NCBI GenBank assembly: GCA_050633585.1
Contig: JBOEGT010000098.1
Coordinates: forward strand, 1 to 16,962
Reading direction: 5' to 3'
DNA length: 16,962 nucleotides
From: CALKZN01 sp050633585
GTDB lineage: Bacteria > Pseudomonadota > Gammaproteobacteria > Arenicellales > Arenicellaceae
The position numbers and the translations under genes were made by a program. A model generated the notes under the pieces. That model had not been told where the DNA came from and did not search any database. It was given only the letters and a program-made list of their open reading frames with translations. Shown here piece after piece: positions 1 to 8,502 of the stretch; position 1 is the first letter of the stretch, and the number at the start of each line of letters is the position of its first letter.

Positions 1-22
1 TCGATTCTGTCCCTGGGCACCA
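1..22 (+). tRNA. 3' tail of tRNA-Phe gene (truncated by window edge)
   Basis: The first bases continue a T-loop (TTCGATT, its first T outside the window), the 3' T-stem strand CTGTC, the acceptor strand CCTGGGC, discriminator A and an encoded CCA ending at base 22. The same sequence recurs at the right end of the element, where more of the tRNA is visible and includes the anticodon loop CTGAAAA (anticodon GAA), which identifies tRNA-Phe. The rest of this gene lies left of the window, and I infer that this is the intact, functional copy because the integrase gene points away from it, as is usual for tRNA-targeting islands. Confidence 0.85.
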
Positions 23-29
23 TTTAAAA
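1..29. repeat. attL, left direct repeat at tRNA-Phe
   Basis: A 29-bp exact direct repeat links 1-29 with 16533-16561. It runs from the tRNA T-loop through the CCA and seven further bases (TTTAAAA), and identity stops at base 30 (C here, A at 16562). The repeat is cut by the window's left edge, so the true att core may be longer. It lies about 115 bp before a tyrosine recombinase gene, the normal arrangement for an island inserted at a tRNA 3' end. Confidence 0.9.
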
Positions 30-84
30 CCCTTATAAAATATAGCCTTTAGAGAATTTATCTCTGGTATTCCTTTGCTCTTGA

Positions 85-112
85 TTTGACAATATTCGTC
101 AAACAGTACAAT
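85..112 (+). promoter_or_regulatory. candidate integrase promoter with palindrome
   Basis: A perfect inverted repeat, TTTGAC (85-90) and GTCAAA (98-103) with 7 bases between, overlaps a consensus -35 hexamer TTGACA at 86-91. A plausible -10 is TACAAT at 107-112 (spacer 15, short). It sits 34 bases upstream of the recombinase's inferred start. The overlap of palindrome and -35 would suit an autoregulator or excision factor; this is inference, and the -10 assignment is weak. Confidence 0.4.
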
Positions 113-145
113 ATCGGTACACTACAGATATTTTAGGGCATCAAA

Positions 146-1180
146 ATAGCAACAATCACCAAGACAGAATCAGGCACATGGAAAGCCTTAATTAGACGAA
201 AAGGCTGGCCTACAGTAGCCAAGACTTTTCGCATCAAACGGGATGCCGAGGACTGGGCACGAACCACTGAAGACGAAATCATTCGAGGTATCTATAGTCC
301 ACGAAGTCAGTCTGAAAAAATGACTATATCATCTGCTATAGAACGATATCTGAAAGAAGTTACACCTACAAAGAAAGCCTCAACTCAACAACGAGAAACT
401 GGAAGATCTAAACAACTTGATAGCGAACTTGGCAAATATAGTTTAGCTGCACTCAATACTGAAATTATTGCCAACTATCGCGATGACCGATTAGCAGAAG
501 GCAAAAGTAATAACACAGTACGACTAGAATTAGCTCTACTGAGCCATATCTACACCACAGCCATTCAAGAATGGAATATAGGGATTACAGTAAACCCTGT
601 AGCCAATATCCGCAAACCAAGCCCTGGACAAGGACGTGACAGACGGTTAACTAACGATGAAGAACAACGCCTTCTAAAAGCATGTGATGAACATAGCAAC
701 CCTTTTCTAGGTTGGATGGTCAGATTAGCGCTCTACACAGCCATGCGGCTTGGAGAAATATCAAATCTAACCAGACAACAGATTAATCTAGAAAAGCGAA
801 CGATTCATTTGTCGGACACTAAAAACAATGAATCAAGAACTGTTCCGCTAACCAACAAAGCACTTGTAGTTATAAACGAAGCTTTGAATCACCCTATTCG
901 ACCAATGGATACACATTTATTATTTTATGGTGAGCCTGGAAAAACTGGCGACAGAAAACCTTATGTTATTAATAAGCTATGGAATCAGGCTCTAGAACGT
1001 GCGCAAATTAATGATTTGAGGTTTCATGATTTAAGGCATGAAGCAACAAGTAGATTTGTAGAAGCAGGTTTATCAGACCAGCAAGTTTCATCAATTACAG
1101 GCCATAAAAGCATGCAAATGCTTAGGCGTTACACTCATTTGAGAACAGAAGATTTAGTTAGTAAAATTTCAAATATTTAA
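146..1180 (+). CDS. tyrosine recombinase / tRNA-Phe island integrase
   Basis: Site-specific tyrosine recombinase expected to integrate and excise this element at tRNA-Phe. Numbered from the ATA at 146 (344 residues), the catalytic set is visible: R201 in TAMRLGE, K226 (SDTKNN), H294 and R297 in HDLRH, H320 in TGHK, and nucleophile Y329 in RRYTH. Residues about 60-150 form the SAM-like DNA-binding core domain. The first ATG in frame is at 320, but the frame is open back to a stop at 134-136, and those 58 upstream codons read as a normal arm-binding N-terminus (SGTWKALIRRKGWP, TFRIKRDAEDWAR). An AGGG sits 7 bases before ATA GCA ACA at 146, exactly where relatives begin with Met-Ala-Thr. So either a rare AUA start is used, or the start codon has mutated and a 286-residue form from 320, lacking the arm-binding domain, is made. 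No ATG, GTG or TTG lies in frame between. The catalytic half is intact. The stop lies 28 bases before the next gene. Confidence 0.9.
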   Translation: MATITKTESGTWKALIRRKGWPTVAKTFRIKRDAEDWARTTEDEIIRGIYSPRSQSEKMTISSAIERYLKEVTPTKKASTQQRETGRSKQLDSELGKYSLAALNTEIIANYRDDRLAEGKSNNTVRLELALLSHIYTTAIQEWNIGITVNPVANIRKPSPGQGRDRRLTNDEEQRLLKACDEHSNPFLGWMVRLALYTAMRLGEISNLTRQQINLEKRTIHLSDTKNNESRTVPLTNKALVVINEALNHPIRPMDTHLLFYGEPGKTGDRKPYVINKLWNQALERAQINDLRFHDLRHEATSRFVEAGLSDQQVSSITGHKSMQMLRRYTHLRTEDLVSKISNI

Positions 1181-1208
1181 TATAAATTGAATAGGGTTAA
1201 ACACGGAA

Positions 1209-4200
1209 ATGGTTGACAAGGTTAGAGCATCGAGAGACGGCCATGAGTTTCATGAGCTATGGATTGCAAGGTTAGCGCTAGGGCTAATAACTCATCAAAA
1301 TAACTTGATCGGAATTGCTATTGAGGGAGTATCTCCGAAAGAGAAAAACCAGAAAAACAAAGAGCTTGTCGAAATTGCGGATGCAATTCTTTTTTATGGA
1401 GGATGTCCTACATTTGAATCAGCACATAAATCAAGAATAGTACAGGTTAAGTACTCAATTTCCTCTGCAAATGTCGACTATAGAAACAGCCATGCGAAAA
1501 AAACGATATCCAAATTTGCTGCTTCTTACAAAGATTTAGTAAAACGATTTGGCGAAGAAAACCTCAAATCAAAAATCACTTTTGAAATAGTGACTAATCG
1601 CCCCATTTATGAGCACTTTGCCTCTGCGATAAAGCTAATTGGAGACAATAAGAAAATATCTGGAGAATCAAAAACACAGGCTGATCAATTTAAAAAAGCG
1701 TGTGGGCTACAAGGAAAACATCTTAGGCTTTTCGCAAAACTATTTATACTCAATGGGAATGAGCAGAATCTACCTGCAAACCTTAAGAGCCTGAATCGAA
1801 CAATTTCAAATTGGTCTAGTACAAATGGGGTGCAAGCAAAAGCACGTGCAGGCAACATAAAACAGCTTATTAGATCAAAGGCAGGTTCCAAAGGAGAGAA
1901 AAATAACCTTATTGAAAAAACTGATATCCTTGCCGAGCTAGATTTGGAGAGCGAAGAGGACTTACTTCCATGTCCACCCTTCTTAAACAAAATAGAAAAC
2001 TTAGTACCTAGAGATTGTTTTAATGAAGTTGCCCAAATTATACGACAAAAAGATTCACCAATCCTTATTTCTGCTGCAGGGGGAGTCGGCAAATCAGTAT
2101 TGCTAAAGTCGTTGGAGGTTACACTTTCTAACGAATACCTGACTACAATATTTGATTGTTTTGGTGGTGGGGCATATCGTTCCCCTGAAGACGCAAGACA
2201 TCTACCGAGAAAAGGCTTAACTCACATCGTAAATACTTTTTCTTGCCAAGGCCTATGCGATCCACTTATTCCCGCAGACTCCTCCACTACAGATGCACTT
2301 TTAAAAACGTTTCGCAGTAGAATAATTCAGGTTGTAACTACTATTCGCAGCAGTGGAAACAAAAAAGGAGTTGTTATCTTCCTTGATGCAATAGACAACT
2401 CTCAAACAGCTGCAAATGACAGTAGTCAAGACTGCTTCCCTACTTTGTTGCTAAAAAGCATACAACACTCAGGGAATATTGATGGACTGAAAGTTGTATC
2501 GACGTGCAGAGATCATAGAAAGCCTGAAAACTTCGACAATTTTTTTACCGAAGTTTCACTCGCCCCATTCACAATAGAAGAAACCTCGACTTTTCTAAAC
2601 ACGAGAAAACCTGAGCTATCGGATACTCAAATAAACGTTGCTTTCAGTAGGTCTGCTGGAAATCCTAGAGTTTTAGATCACATCGTTCAATCTGATGAAG
2701 CTATTTTTAACGCGGAGAAAATTAATAATACAATAAGTGTTGATGAGCTCATTAACCTAAAAATCGAGCACGCACTGAACCAAGCGAAACTTCAAGGGAG
2801 TACTTCTCAAGAAATCGAGCTATTCTTGACAGGCTTGTGCGTACTCCCACCGCCAGTACCAATAGATGAATACTCAAATGCATGCGGGGTTCCGACAACA
2901 GCGATTTCGAGCTTTGCTTCCGACCTTGCTCCATTATTGGACAGATTTGGTGACGGAATAGTATTTAGAGATGAACCAACGGAGACGTATGTTCGCGATA
3001 AATTCGAAAAGAATGTCGAAGTTCTGGGGTCAGTAGCAAACAATTTAGATGCAGCACAAGAAGAGTCAGCATATGCTACTAGGGCTCTACCACACCTACT
3101 AACAAAATTAGGAGACCAAGAAAAACTTTATGGGCTTGCGTTTAGTGGCCTATTTCCTGCGAGTATTACCAGCAAAGTCGGTATTCAACGAGTAAGAAAA
3201 GCACGAATTACGTCAGCCCTACAGTTTGCCCTAAAGAAATCTGATCACGACCGAATATTACCGCTACTAATTGAGTTATCGACTGTTTCCACGTCGAACT
3301 CTCGAATACAAAATTACCTAGCAGACTATCCTGAACTCGTTTACGAATCGGGTGATACCGAATCGATAAGAAACCTACTTGAAACGAAAACACCATGGCC
3401 CGGAAAAAGATTTGCTAGCTCATGTGTAATTCAAGCCCTTAACGATGAATTTGAGGAAAGTGACCGAAACCGTTCGCGGCTATATGAATGGCTCAAGCAT
3501 CACTACTCGCGTGACCAAGATGAAGAACAAAGCACTCCCAAACCAACCATATTAGATGCAGCCACAGTAGCGTTTAGCTATTTCTCTCAAGGCAGAATAT
3601 CAGAAGCACTTGTTTACCTAAGTGGGTGGCGCCACTGGTACGGTCACGATGTAACAACAAGATTAATTCAATTATTAACTCATCGAGACTACGATAAATG
3701 CAAACTTATAAAAATGTTAGCTGGTGAACTAGGTGTAATAACAGCATTTTTAGAGCATGGAGGGTTCTCTACTCGAGCGAAAACCCACTTAATCAAAAAG
3801 CTATCTGAGCAGTGTGATAAAGGGATTGAAGATATCTTGGACGCAGAGGATCATAATAACCGACTGAATAGTTTTGGTTATAGTTTACTCCAGGCGGCCG
3901 CATATGCTTTACAAAAGGATCTCAAAAAAAATGCAAGAAAGATACTCTCTGCAATTAGTCCAAAAAGGTATGCCAAATGGAATTTTGATAACCGAGATTG
4001 GCACAATACTTATGCTAGAGATTATGTTTTTCCATTTTTTTTATATGCGACATTGTCAAGCAATGCTAAGGGAGAGCCTCTCGACATGAAGGCGCTGCTT
4101 AGCCAAGAGTTATTCGAAATATGCAACCAAGTAAAAAGGAGCAAAAATCAGCAGTCTTACGCAACTAGGCTTAAAGTAAGACTAGAAGAATATGTCACCT

Positions 4201-7200
4201 CCAATGAAAATGTACGCGAAGATGGCTTGCCAAAAATCTCGGAAGAAAAGAAAAAAACTCTAAACAAACATATCGACTCAGACCTAACAAAACTAGCTTT
4301 GTTAGCGAACGCTTTTTTATTAGCTATTACAAGCAAATCTCGAAATTCACTAAGAGCCTTAGAATCACTTCTAGAATGCTGCTCCAGCATTGTCTCTCAC
4401 CAAGATAGGTATGGAAGGAAAACAAAGAACAATCTGTTCACAACTCTTGTTTTCGAATGCATTCTTTTTCTCTTATCTATGCAAACAAACTACACACACC
4501 AACATGGACAACGAATTTTAAAATGGTGTCTAGACCAAGACATTTTAACACCCCACAGAAGAAGAGCTCTTGCCGAATCTATGGCAAAGAATGAATCATT
4601 GCATGAAATAGCTGCCACGCAAGCAAATTTAGCCTCAAAACAAATATCTCAAACTGATACAGATATTGACACTAGAGCAAATTTCTTCGGTTCAATCGCT
4701 TTGATATTAAACCAAATAGACACAAAAGAGTCTGTCCAACACTTTAGGAAAGGGCTAGTACAACTTGATAGCTTAGGGTCAGGAGATTACGAATATATTT
4801 CGGAACTACTGAACCTAATTGGCACGATAGACACAGATGAGATGGAACCTGATACGTTTCACACTTTATCAAACTTAGTCGAAATAAATATTGCGTACGA
4901 ACCAGAAAAATTTGGTTGGTACTCTTTCAGCAATGCGTTCTCAAATATTGCAGGGCTACCCATGCTTGCCAAATTAGCAAGATGGCACGACAGAAAAACT
5001 GTCTGCCTAGGCATTACTCTACTTCCATACTTAGTTTCCTTGTTAGAGCGAAAAAAAATATCCCCTGAAATCGCAATTGCACTTAACTATCTAGACGATC
5101 CTTATGAACTTCATGTATGTAATTCTATACATTTCATTAATCAGATTGCTAAAGATTTTGGTGAACGAAGTAAGCCGCTAGTCGACTCAGCACTTCAGCA
5201 ATATTTAATTTCAAACCCAACTTTAAGTAATTATCGAAGTTTAAAAGAAATAATTGAAGAACAGAAAGAGCATATTGCCAAGCCGGTGCTCGACCACCTT
5301 AGCAATGCTACAAAAAAGTTGACCATCATTGGTCAAGCCAGCCATAAAAGACAGGAAACAAAGAATCAACAATCGTTTGTCAGAGCTGTTGACAAAAATA
5401 TTGACACTGTTGTGGATGTCAAAAAACTATCAAAGAAAACAGCACCTCTTAAGGTGGACGAAATACATAAATCAATTGAGGTGATTGACAAGTTGCAAGG
5501 TCGCCGCAAAGATACAACCCTATTCTTTAGTCACTTGAGAGCTAGGGTCCAGTACGCAGATCGCTATCAATACCTAGACACTCTTGCATCATTAAATTGT
5601 ATAGGCGTTTATCAAAAACTCGACGAGCTAGACAATTGCTTGAAACTTTGGGCTAGTTCTTCAAGCTCATTATCTGAAGACCGAAAAAAGCTTCTTATCC
5701 CTATTTTAGAACTCAATCTTGAAGATATGTTTTCTTGGAACAGAGTATACCGTTCAAACTTTGAAAAGATAAGCTCTATAACCTCAGTACCAATAGATCA
5801 ACTAGCGATTAAGGTAGCGCTTATATGCCTTGAAAAAGATATTGAATTAAGTGGGGCTGAATGGCTCGGTCTCGCGGAACTCGTCGTCGAAAGAACATCC
5901 AAGAATGTCGCTAATGATAGAATAACTGTCATTGCTGCATTAAATTCAGAAGCTCTTGAATCAACCTTTCCTGAGCGAGCACCGTCAAAGGAATATTATC
6001 CTGAAAATGACGAAACGCTAGTAGCAGCGAATCTAATTTTTTCTCAACTTGGCTCACCAAACCATCAAGAGAGATGGCATGCTTGTCATTCTATATGCTA
6101 TCTAGCTCGAGCAAATCGTTGGGATGTAATTGCTCAGCTCATTAAGTTATACGAAACAAACCTACTCTCTAGCTTTACATCAGAAGGCCTAAAGGTTTAT
6201 ACCTTTCACTCAAGACTATGGCTTTTGATTGCGCTAAATAGAATTTCTTTAGAGATGCCGAAGAACATTTCTAAATACAAAAAATTTCTCGTTTCTATTC
6301 TTAATGATTCAAAATCTAGTCATAGCATTATTAATCATTTTGCTACAGAAACTATATTACACTGTAGCAGATCTGGCTTCCTAAAATGTTCAAAAAAGCT
6401 TCAGGAAAAAATTCACTCTGTAAAGCATTCTATTTTTAGCCCTTTAGATGCTTATGATGAACAGGTAAGAGAAAAACAATATGCTAGTCGAGAAGCTGGA
6501 TATGAAGAGCCAGAAAACTACTTTCATGTTGGTTATGAATTTAACAAAAACGAAGTAAGTGGATTGAGCCGAACATTTGGAGTACCAAAATGGCAAGTAT
6601 CAGATGCAATATCAAATAAAGTTCGATTAATGGATTCATCAGTTAAGTATCAACGAGATTATGGCGGTAGAGAATTTTATTCACACAGTGAAGACAAAGA
6701 TCACACATATGGTGAATACCTTTCCTGGCATGCTCTTCACCAAGTAGCTGCAGACTTGCTAACTACTAATCCTACATTGAAAGATGATTACGAGCCTAAT
6801 GGTAGGTGGGCAGACTGGATGAAGAGGTTTACTCTCTCCAATGAACATTCATTGTGGGCTTCTGACGGGATAGACGTGATGCCATATGACATTCCTATAG
6901 AACTACTGGAATATAAGGGAGGGTCGTCAAGATTGACAAATAAAAGAGAAATATTTCTCAACTTACTGCTTGAGCATGATTCAGAACTTGATGGATATGT
7001 AATTGATGGCAATTGGTATTCAAGAGACCAAGTTAAGGTGAGAATTTCGTCAGCGCTCATCAGTAATAATAATAAAAAGAGCATGGCTAAAGCTCTATCA
7101 ACAGAGGGTGGTTTTAAAGCTTACCTGCCAAAAATAGGAGTTTATGAAGGCATTGAAGAAAACTTATCAATGAATGAAAAAGTTGGATTCATTCCTTGGG

Positions 7201-7637
7201 TTTGCTATCAAGAGATTGACGAGAGAATTGATATTGATGACCCATTTGGAGATAGACTGGCATACCAACGGCCACTGTTCTCACAATCAATTTCACTTAG
7301 CTTGGGAATTTATACCAAAGATCCTTTCAAGCGATTCTGGCTGAATAAAAACCAGAAAAGAGTCGCACTTGGACAAGCATGGATGGGAACAAAGGTTAAC
7401 TATAGGGATGCAAAGCCATTAGGAGGGAAAAGACTTATCATAGACAAAAATACTCTCAAAAAGTTGCTCAAGTCTCAAAAAAAGAAGCTTGTAATTCTTT
7501 TTGAATTAAACCGACACATTGAAAGTGGAGATGGAAAAGGGTTTTATGCTTCCACTGCAACCTGCAGTATAGATGAAAACTTAAAGACGATTTTCCATAA
7601 GGGAGCGTCGAACGAAAAACTCGACACTAGCTGGTAA
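1209..7637 (+). CDS. giant STAND ATPase with N-terminal PD-(D/E)XK-like domain (Avs-like antiviral sensor)
   Basis: A 2142-residue protein. Residues 9-85 look like a Cap4/Mrr-type nuclease: the conserved opening RDGHEFHELW (9-18), then acidic E39, D58 and Q79-V-K81, fitting the E...D...(E/Q)xK pattern. Residues about 270-560 are the STAND NTPase: Walker A AAGGVGKS (289-296, K295), Walker B IFLDAID (D393), and an STCR sensor arginine at 434. The remaining 1500 residues are helical and repeat-like, as expected for a ligand-sensing superstructure, with a tryptophan-rich segment near the C-terminus. Length and order (nuclease, STAND, long helical sensor) match Avs/AVAST proteins, which are known to recognise conserved phage proteins, oligomerise and degrade DNA. 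Assignment to a specific Avs type is not possible by eye, and its trigger is unknown. The gene starts 28 bases after the integrase and may be partly co-transcribed. A modest AGGGT lies about 11 bases before the ATG; this start is kept because the conserved N-terminus follows directly. No frameshift is seen over 6.4 kb. Confidence 0.88.
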   Translation: MVDKVRASRDGHEFHELWIARLALGLITHQNNLIGIAIEGVSPKEKNQKNKELVEIADAILFYGGCPTFESAHKSRIVQVKYSISSANVDYRNSHAKKTISKFAASYKDLVKRFGEENLKSKITFEIVTNRPIYEHFASAIKLIGDNKKISGESKTQADQFKKACGLQGKHLRLFAKLFILNGNEQNLPANLKSLNRTISNWSSTNGVQAKARAGNIKQLIRSKAGSKGEKNNLIEKTDILAELDLESEEDLLPCPPFLNKIENLVPRDCFNEVAQIIRQKDSPILISAAGGVGKSVLLKSLEVTLSNEYLTTIFDCFGGGAYRSPEDARHLPRKGLTHIVNTFSCQGLCDPLIPADSSTTDALLKTFRSRIIQVVTTIRSSGNKKGVVIFLDAIDNSQTAANDSSQDCFPTLLLKSIQHSGNIDGLKVVSTCRDHRKPENFDNFFTEVSLAPFTIEETSTFLNTRKPELSDTQINVAFSRSAGNPRVLDHIVQSDEAIFNAEKINNTISVDELINLKIEHALNQAKLQGSTSQEIELFLTGLCVLPPPVPIDEYSNACGVPTTAISSFASDLAPLLDRFGDGIVFRDEPTETYVRDKFEKNVEVLGSVANNLDAAQEESAYATRALPHLLTKLGDQEKLYGLAFSGLFPASITSKVGIQRVRKARITSALQFALKKSDHDRILPLLIELSTVSTSNSRIQNYLADYPELVYESGDTESIRNLLETKTPWPGKRFASSCVIQALNDEFEESDRNRSRLYEWLKHHYSRDQDEEQSTPKPTILDAATVAFSYFSQGRISEALVYLSGWRHWYGHDVTTRLIQLLTHRDYDKCKLIKMLAGELGVITAFLEHGGFSTRAKTHLIKKLSEQCDKGIEDILDAEDHNNRLNSFGYSLLQAAAYALQKDLKKNARKILSAISPKRYAKWNFDNRDWHNTYARDYVFPFFLYATLSSNAKGEPLDMKALLSQELFEICNQVKRSKNQQSYATRLKVRLEEYVTSNENVREDGLPKISEEKKKTLNKHIDSDLTKLALLANAFLLAITSKSRNSLRALESLLECCSSIVSHQDRYGRKTKNNLFTTLVFECILFLLSMQTNYTHQHGQRILKWCLDQDILTPHRRRALAESMAKNESLHEIAATQANLASKQISQTDTDIDTRANFFGSIALILNQIDTKESVQHFRKGLVQLDSLGSGDYEYISELLNLIGTIDTDEMEPDTFHTLSNLVEINIAYEPEKFGWYSFSNAFSNIAGLPMLAKLARWHDRKTVCLGITLLPYLVSLLERKKISPEIAIALNYLDDPYELHVCNSIHFINQIAKDFGERSKPLVDSALQQYLISNPTLSNYRSLKEIIEEQKEHIAKPVLDHLSNATKKLTIIGQASHKRQETKNQQSFVRAVDKNIDTVVDVKKLSKKTAPLKVDEIHKSIEVIDKLQGRRKDTTLFFSHLRARVQYADRYQYLDTLASLNCIGVYQKLDELDNCLKLWASSSSSLSEDRKKLLIPILELNLEDMFSWNRVYRSNFEKISSITSVPIDQLAIKVALICLEKDIELSGAEWLGLAELVVERTSKNVANDRITVIAALNSEALESTFPERAPSKEYYPENDETLVAANLIFSQLGSPNHQERWHACHSICYLARANRWDVIAQLIKLYETNLLSSFTSEGLKVYTFHSRLWLLIALNRISLEMPKNISKYKKFLVSILNDSKSSHSIINHFATETILHCSRSGFLKCSKKLQEKIHSVKHSIFSPLDAYDEQVREKQYASREAGYEEPENYFHVGYEFNKNEVSGLSRTFGVPKWQVSDAISNKVRLMDSSVKYQRDYGGREFYSHSEDKDHTYGEYLSWHALHQVAADLLTTNPTLKDDYEPNGRWADWMKRFTLSNEHSLWASDGIDVMPYDIPIELLEYKGGSSRLTNKREIFLNLLLEHDSELDGYVIDGNWYSRDQVKVRISSALISNNNKKSMAKALSTEGGFKAYLPKIGVYEGIEENLSMNEKVGFIPWVCYQEIDERIDIDDPFGDRLAYQRPLFSQSISLSLGIYTKDPFKRFWLNKNQKRVALGQAWMGTKVNYRDAKPLGGKRLIIDKNTLKKLLKSQKKKLVILFELNRHIESGDGKGFYASTATCSIDENLKTIFHKGASNEKLDTSW

Positions 7638-7752
7638 CAGTGCTAAAAAGTGAAAATCAACCTGAAATAAACAGACTCAAAAGGCGCCTTCTTGAAAAGT
7701 TTCTTCGCGATCTAACACACGACTTCTGAACTCAACTGTCAAATTAAAATGG

Positions 7753-8212
7753 TCATAGCCGATTTTCTAATGAAGCAAACTCTTGAGTTACACGACACTT
7801 AGGAAAACCAATACAACTCCAAAATTGATTACCTACATTCTCACCTTTCTTGACTGTGCGCAACAACATGGACTTACCAAATTTAGGGCATAATCTCGAA
7901 GCAGTTGGGTCTTGCCTCGATTTCAAGTGTTTCACATGTTTTTTATTGTGGTTGCAGCCTCCCAGCTTGAATCTTTTGAACTATCAATTGAACTTAATTT
8001 TCATCAAGAACAACTGTGTTACTAAAAGATTTTATATAGTGAATATAGCTCGTACTTTGAGTCACATTCGCAAGCATCTTAGTTTTAAAGGTACTTAACC
8101 ATGCGAATGCCACAACTGATTTAATAGCATCAGAAGGAACATCCTAAACAGCCTCCAAAGTTTTAATTGGAATAACATTCCATGAATATCCATTCATAAC
8201 TCCTAACTGATT
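7753..8212 (-). pseudogene. decayed NERD-domain / topoisomerase zinc-finger protein
   Basis: The minus strand holds the C-terminal part of a broken gene. From 7935 down to 7753 it reads LCPKFGKSM, VKKGENVGNQFWSC and FPKCRVT, the pattern of the topoisomerase I C4 zinc finger (CPxCGxxM...GxxFWxCxxxPxC) with its second cysteine replaced by F. Upstream, reading continues as NKKHVKHLK; after a frame change near 7940-7955 it continues as IVQKIQAGRLQP, then after a stop (7994-7996) TVVLDEN, TFKTKM and SVVAFAWLST, and after another stop (8144-8146) SWNVIPIKTLEAV. This order (nuclease-related NERD segment followed by a topoisomerase-type zinc finger) is known in standalone bacterial NERD proteins. Two nonsense codons, one frameshift, a lost zinc ligand and no N-terminal half say pseudogene. 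It is convergent with the STAND gene. The family call comes from motif memory, not a search. Confidence 0.68.
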
Positions 8213-8284
8213 TTAGCCTACATAACAAAACTAAAGATATGAGAAAAGCATCGGAATAGAAAAAGGGGGGAGCCGAAAGTTAAA

Positions 8285-8302
8285 AATTCACCCCAGTGAA
8301 TT
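8285..8302 (-). terminator. hairpin with T-run on the minus strand
   Basis: A perfect 7-bp stem, AATTCAC (8285-8291) and GTGAATT (8296-8302), has loop CCCA. Read on the minus strand, the stem ends in a run of T (AATTTTTAACTTT), so it could terminate leftward transcription. It stands back to back with the plus-strand hairpin at 8304-8324. Confidence 0.45.
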
Positions 8303-8303
8303 A

Positions 8304-8324
8304 AGCGCCCCAGCGCTGTTTTTT
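8304..8324 (+). terminator. hairpin with T-run on the plus strand
   Basis: A 5-bp GC-rich stem, AGCGC (8304-8308) and GCGCT (8313-8317), has the same CCCA loop as its neighbour and is followed by G and six T (8319-8324). It has the form of a small intrinsic terminator for rightward transcription, though it is about 670 bases beyond the nearest rightward gene. With the preceding hairpin it would insulate the STAND side from the replication side. Confidence 0.45.
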
Positions 8325-8330
8325 ACTTTT

Positions 8331-8502
8331 GGGGGCGAAGCCCGCCCGTCCAAGCGAAGCGCGTGACCATAGTGGTTTTGCTGAACGCGGAGTTTACGAC
8401 TCGCAAAAGCGCTATGGTCACGCGTTCAGCGTGTCGGGCCTGGGTGAATATTGCGAGGCTTGGGCGTCCAGCACAAAAGTAGCATTAGAGGGGTTTACCC
8501 CT
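8331..8502. other. GC-rich, strongly folded locus (ncRNA, oriT-like or single-strand origin candidate)
   Basis: This stretch is clearly more GC-rich than its surroundings and is packed with inverted repeats: GGGC/GCCC around GAA (8333-8343); a perfect 12-bp pair GCGTGACCATAG (8361-8372) and CTATGGTCACGC (8412-8423), extended by C8360-G8424; TTTTGC (8376-8381) with GCAAAA (8403-8408) inside it; and AGGGG/CCCCT (8489-8502). A competing 9-bp pair, CTGAACGCG (8381-8389) with CGCGTTCAG (8421-8429), would exclude the main stem. It lies between the terminator-like hairpins and the replication operon. The sequence cannot say whether the fold works as RNA or as single-stranded DNA. A 61-codon TTG-initiated frame crosses it, but the symmetry explains the sequence better than coding does. 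Confidence 0.5.

Noticed and set aside
1685..2092. 135-codon minus-strand frame inside the STAND gene
   Set aside because: It is a shadow of the plus-strand gene's nuclease-to-ATPase region, with Ser/Leu/Phe-rich composition typical of antisense frames.
7681..7690. AAGGCGCCTT as terminator of the STAND gene
   Set aside because: A 10-bp self-complementary stretch with no loop and no T-run; too short to call a terminator.
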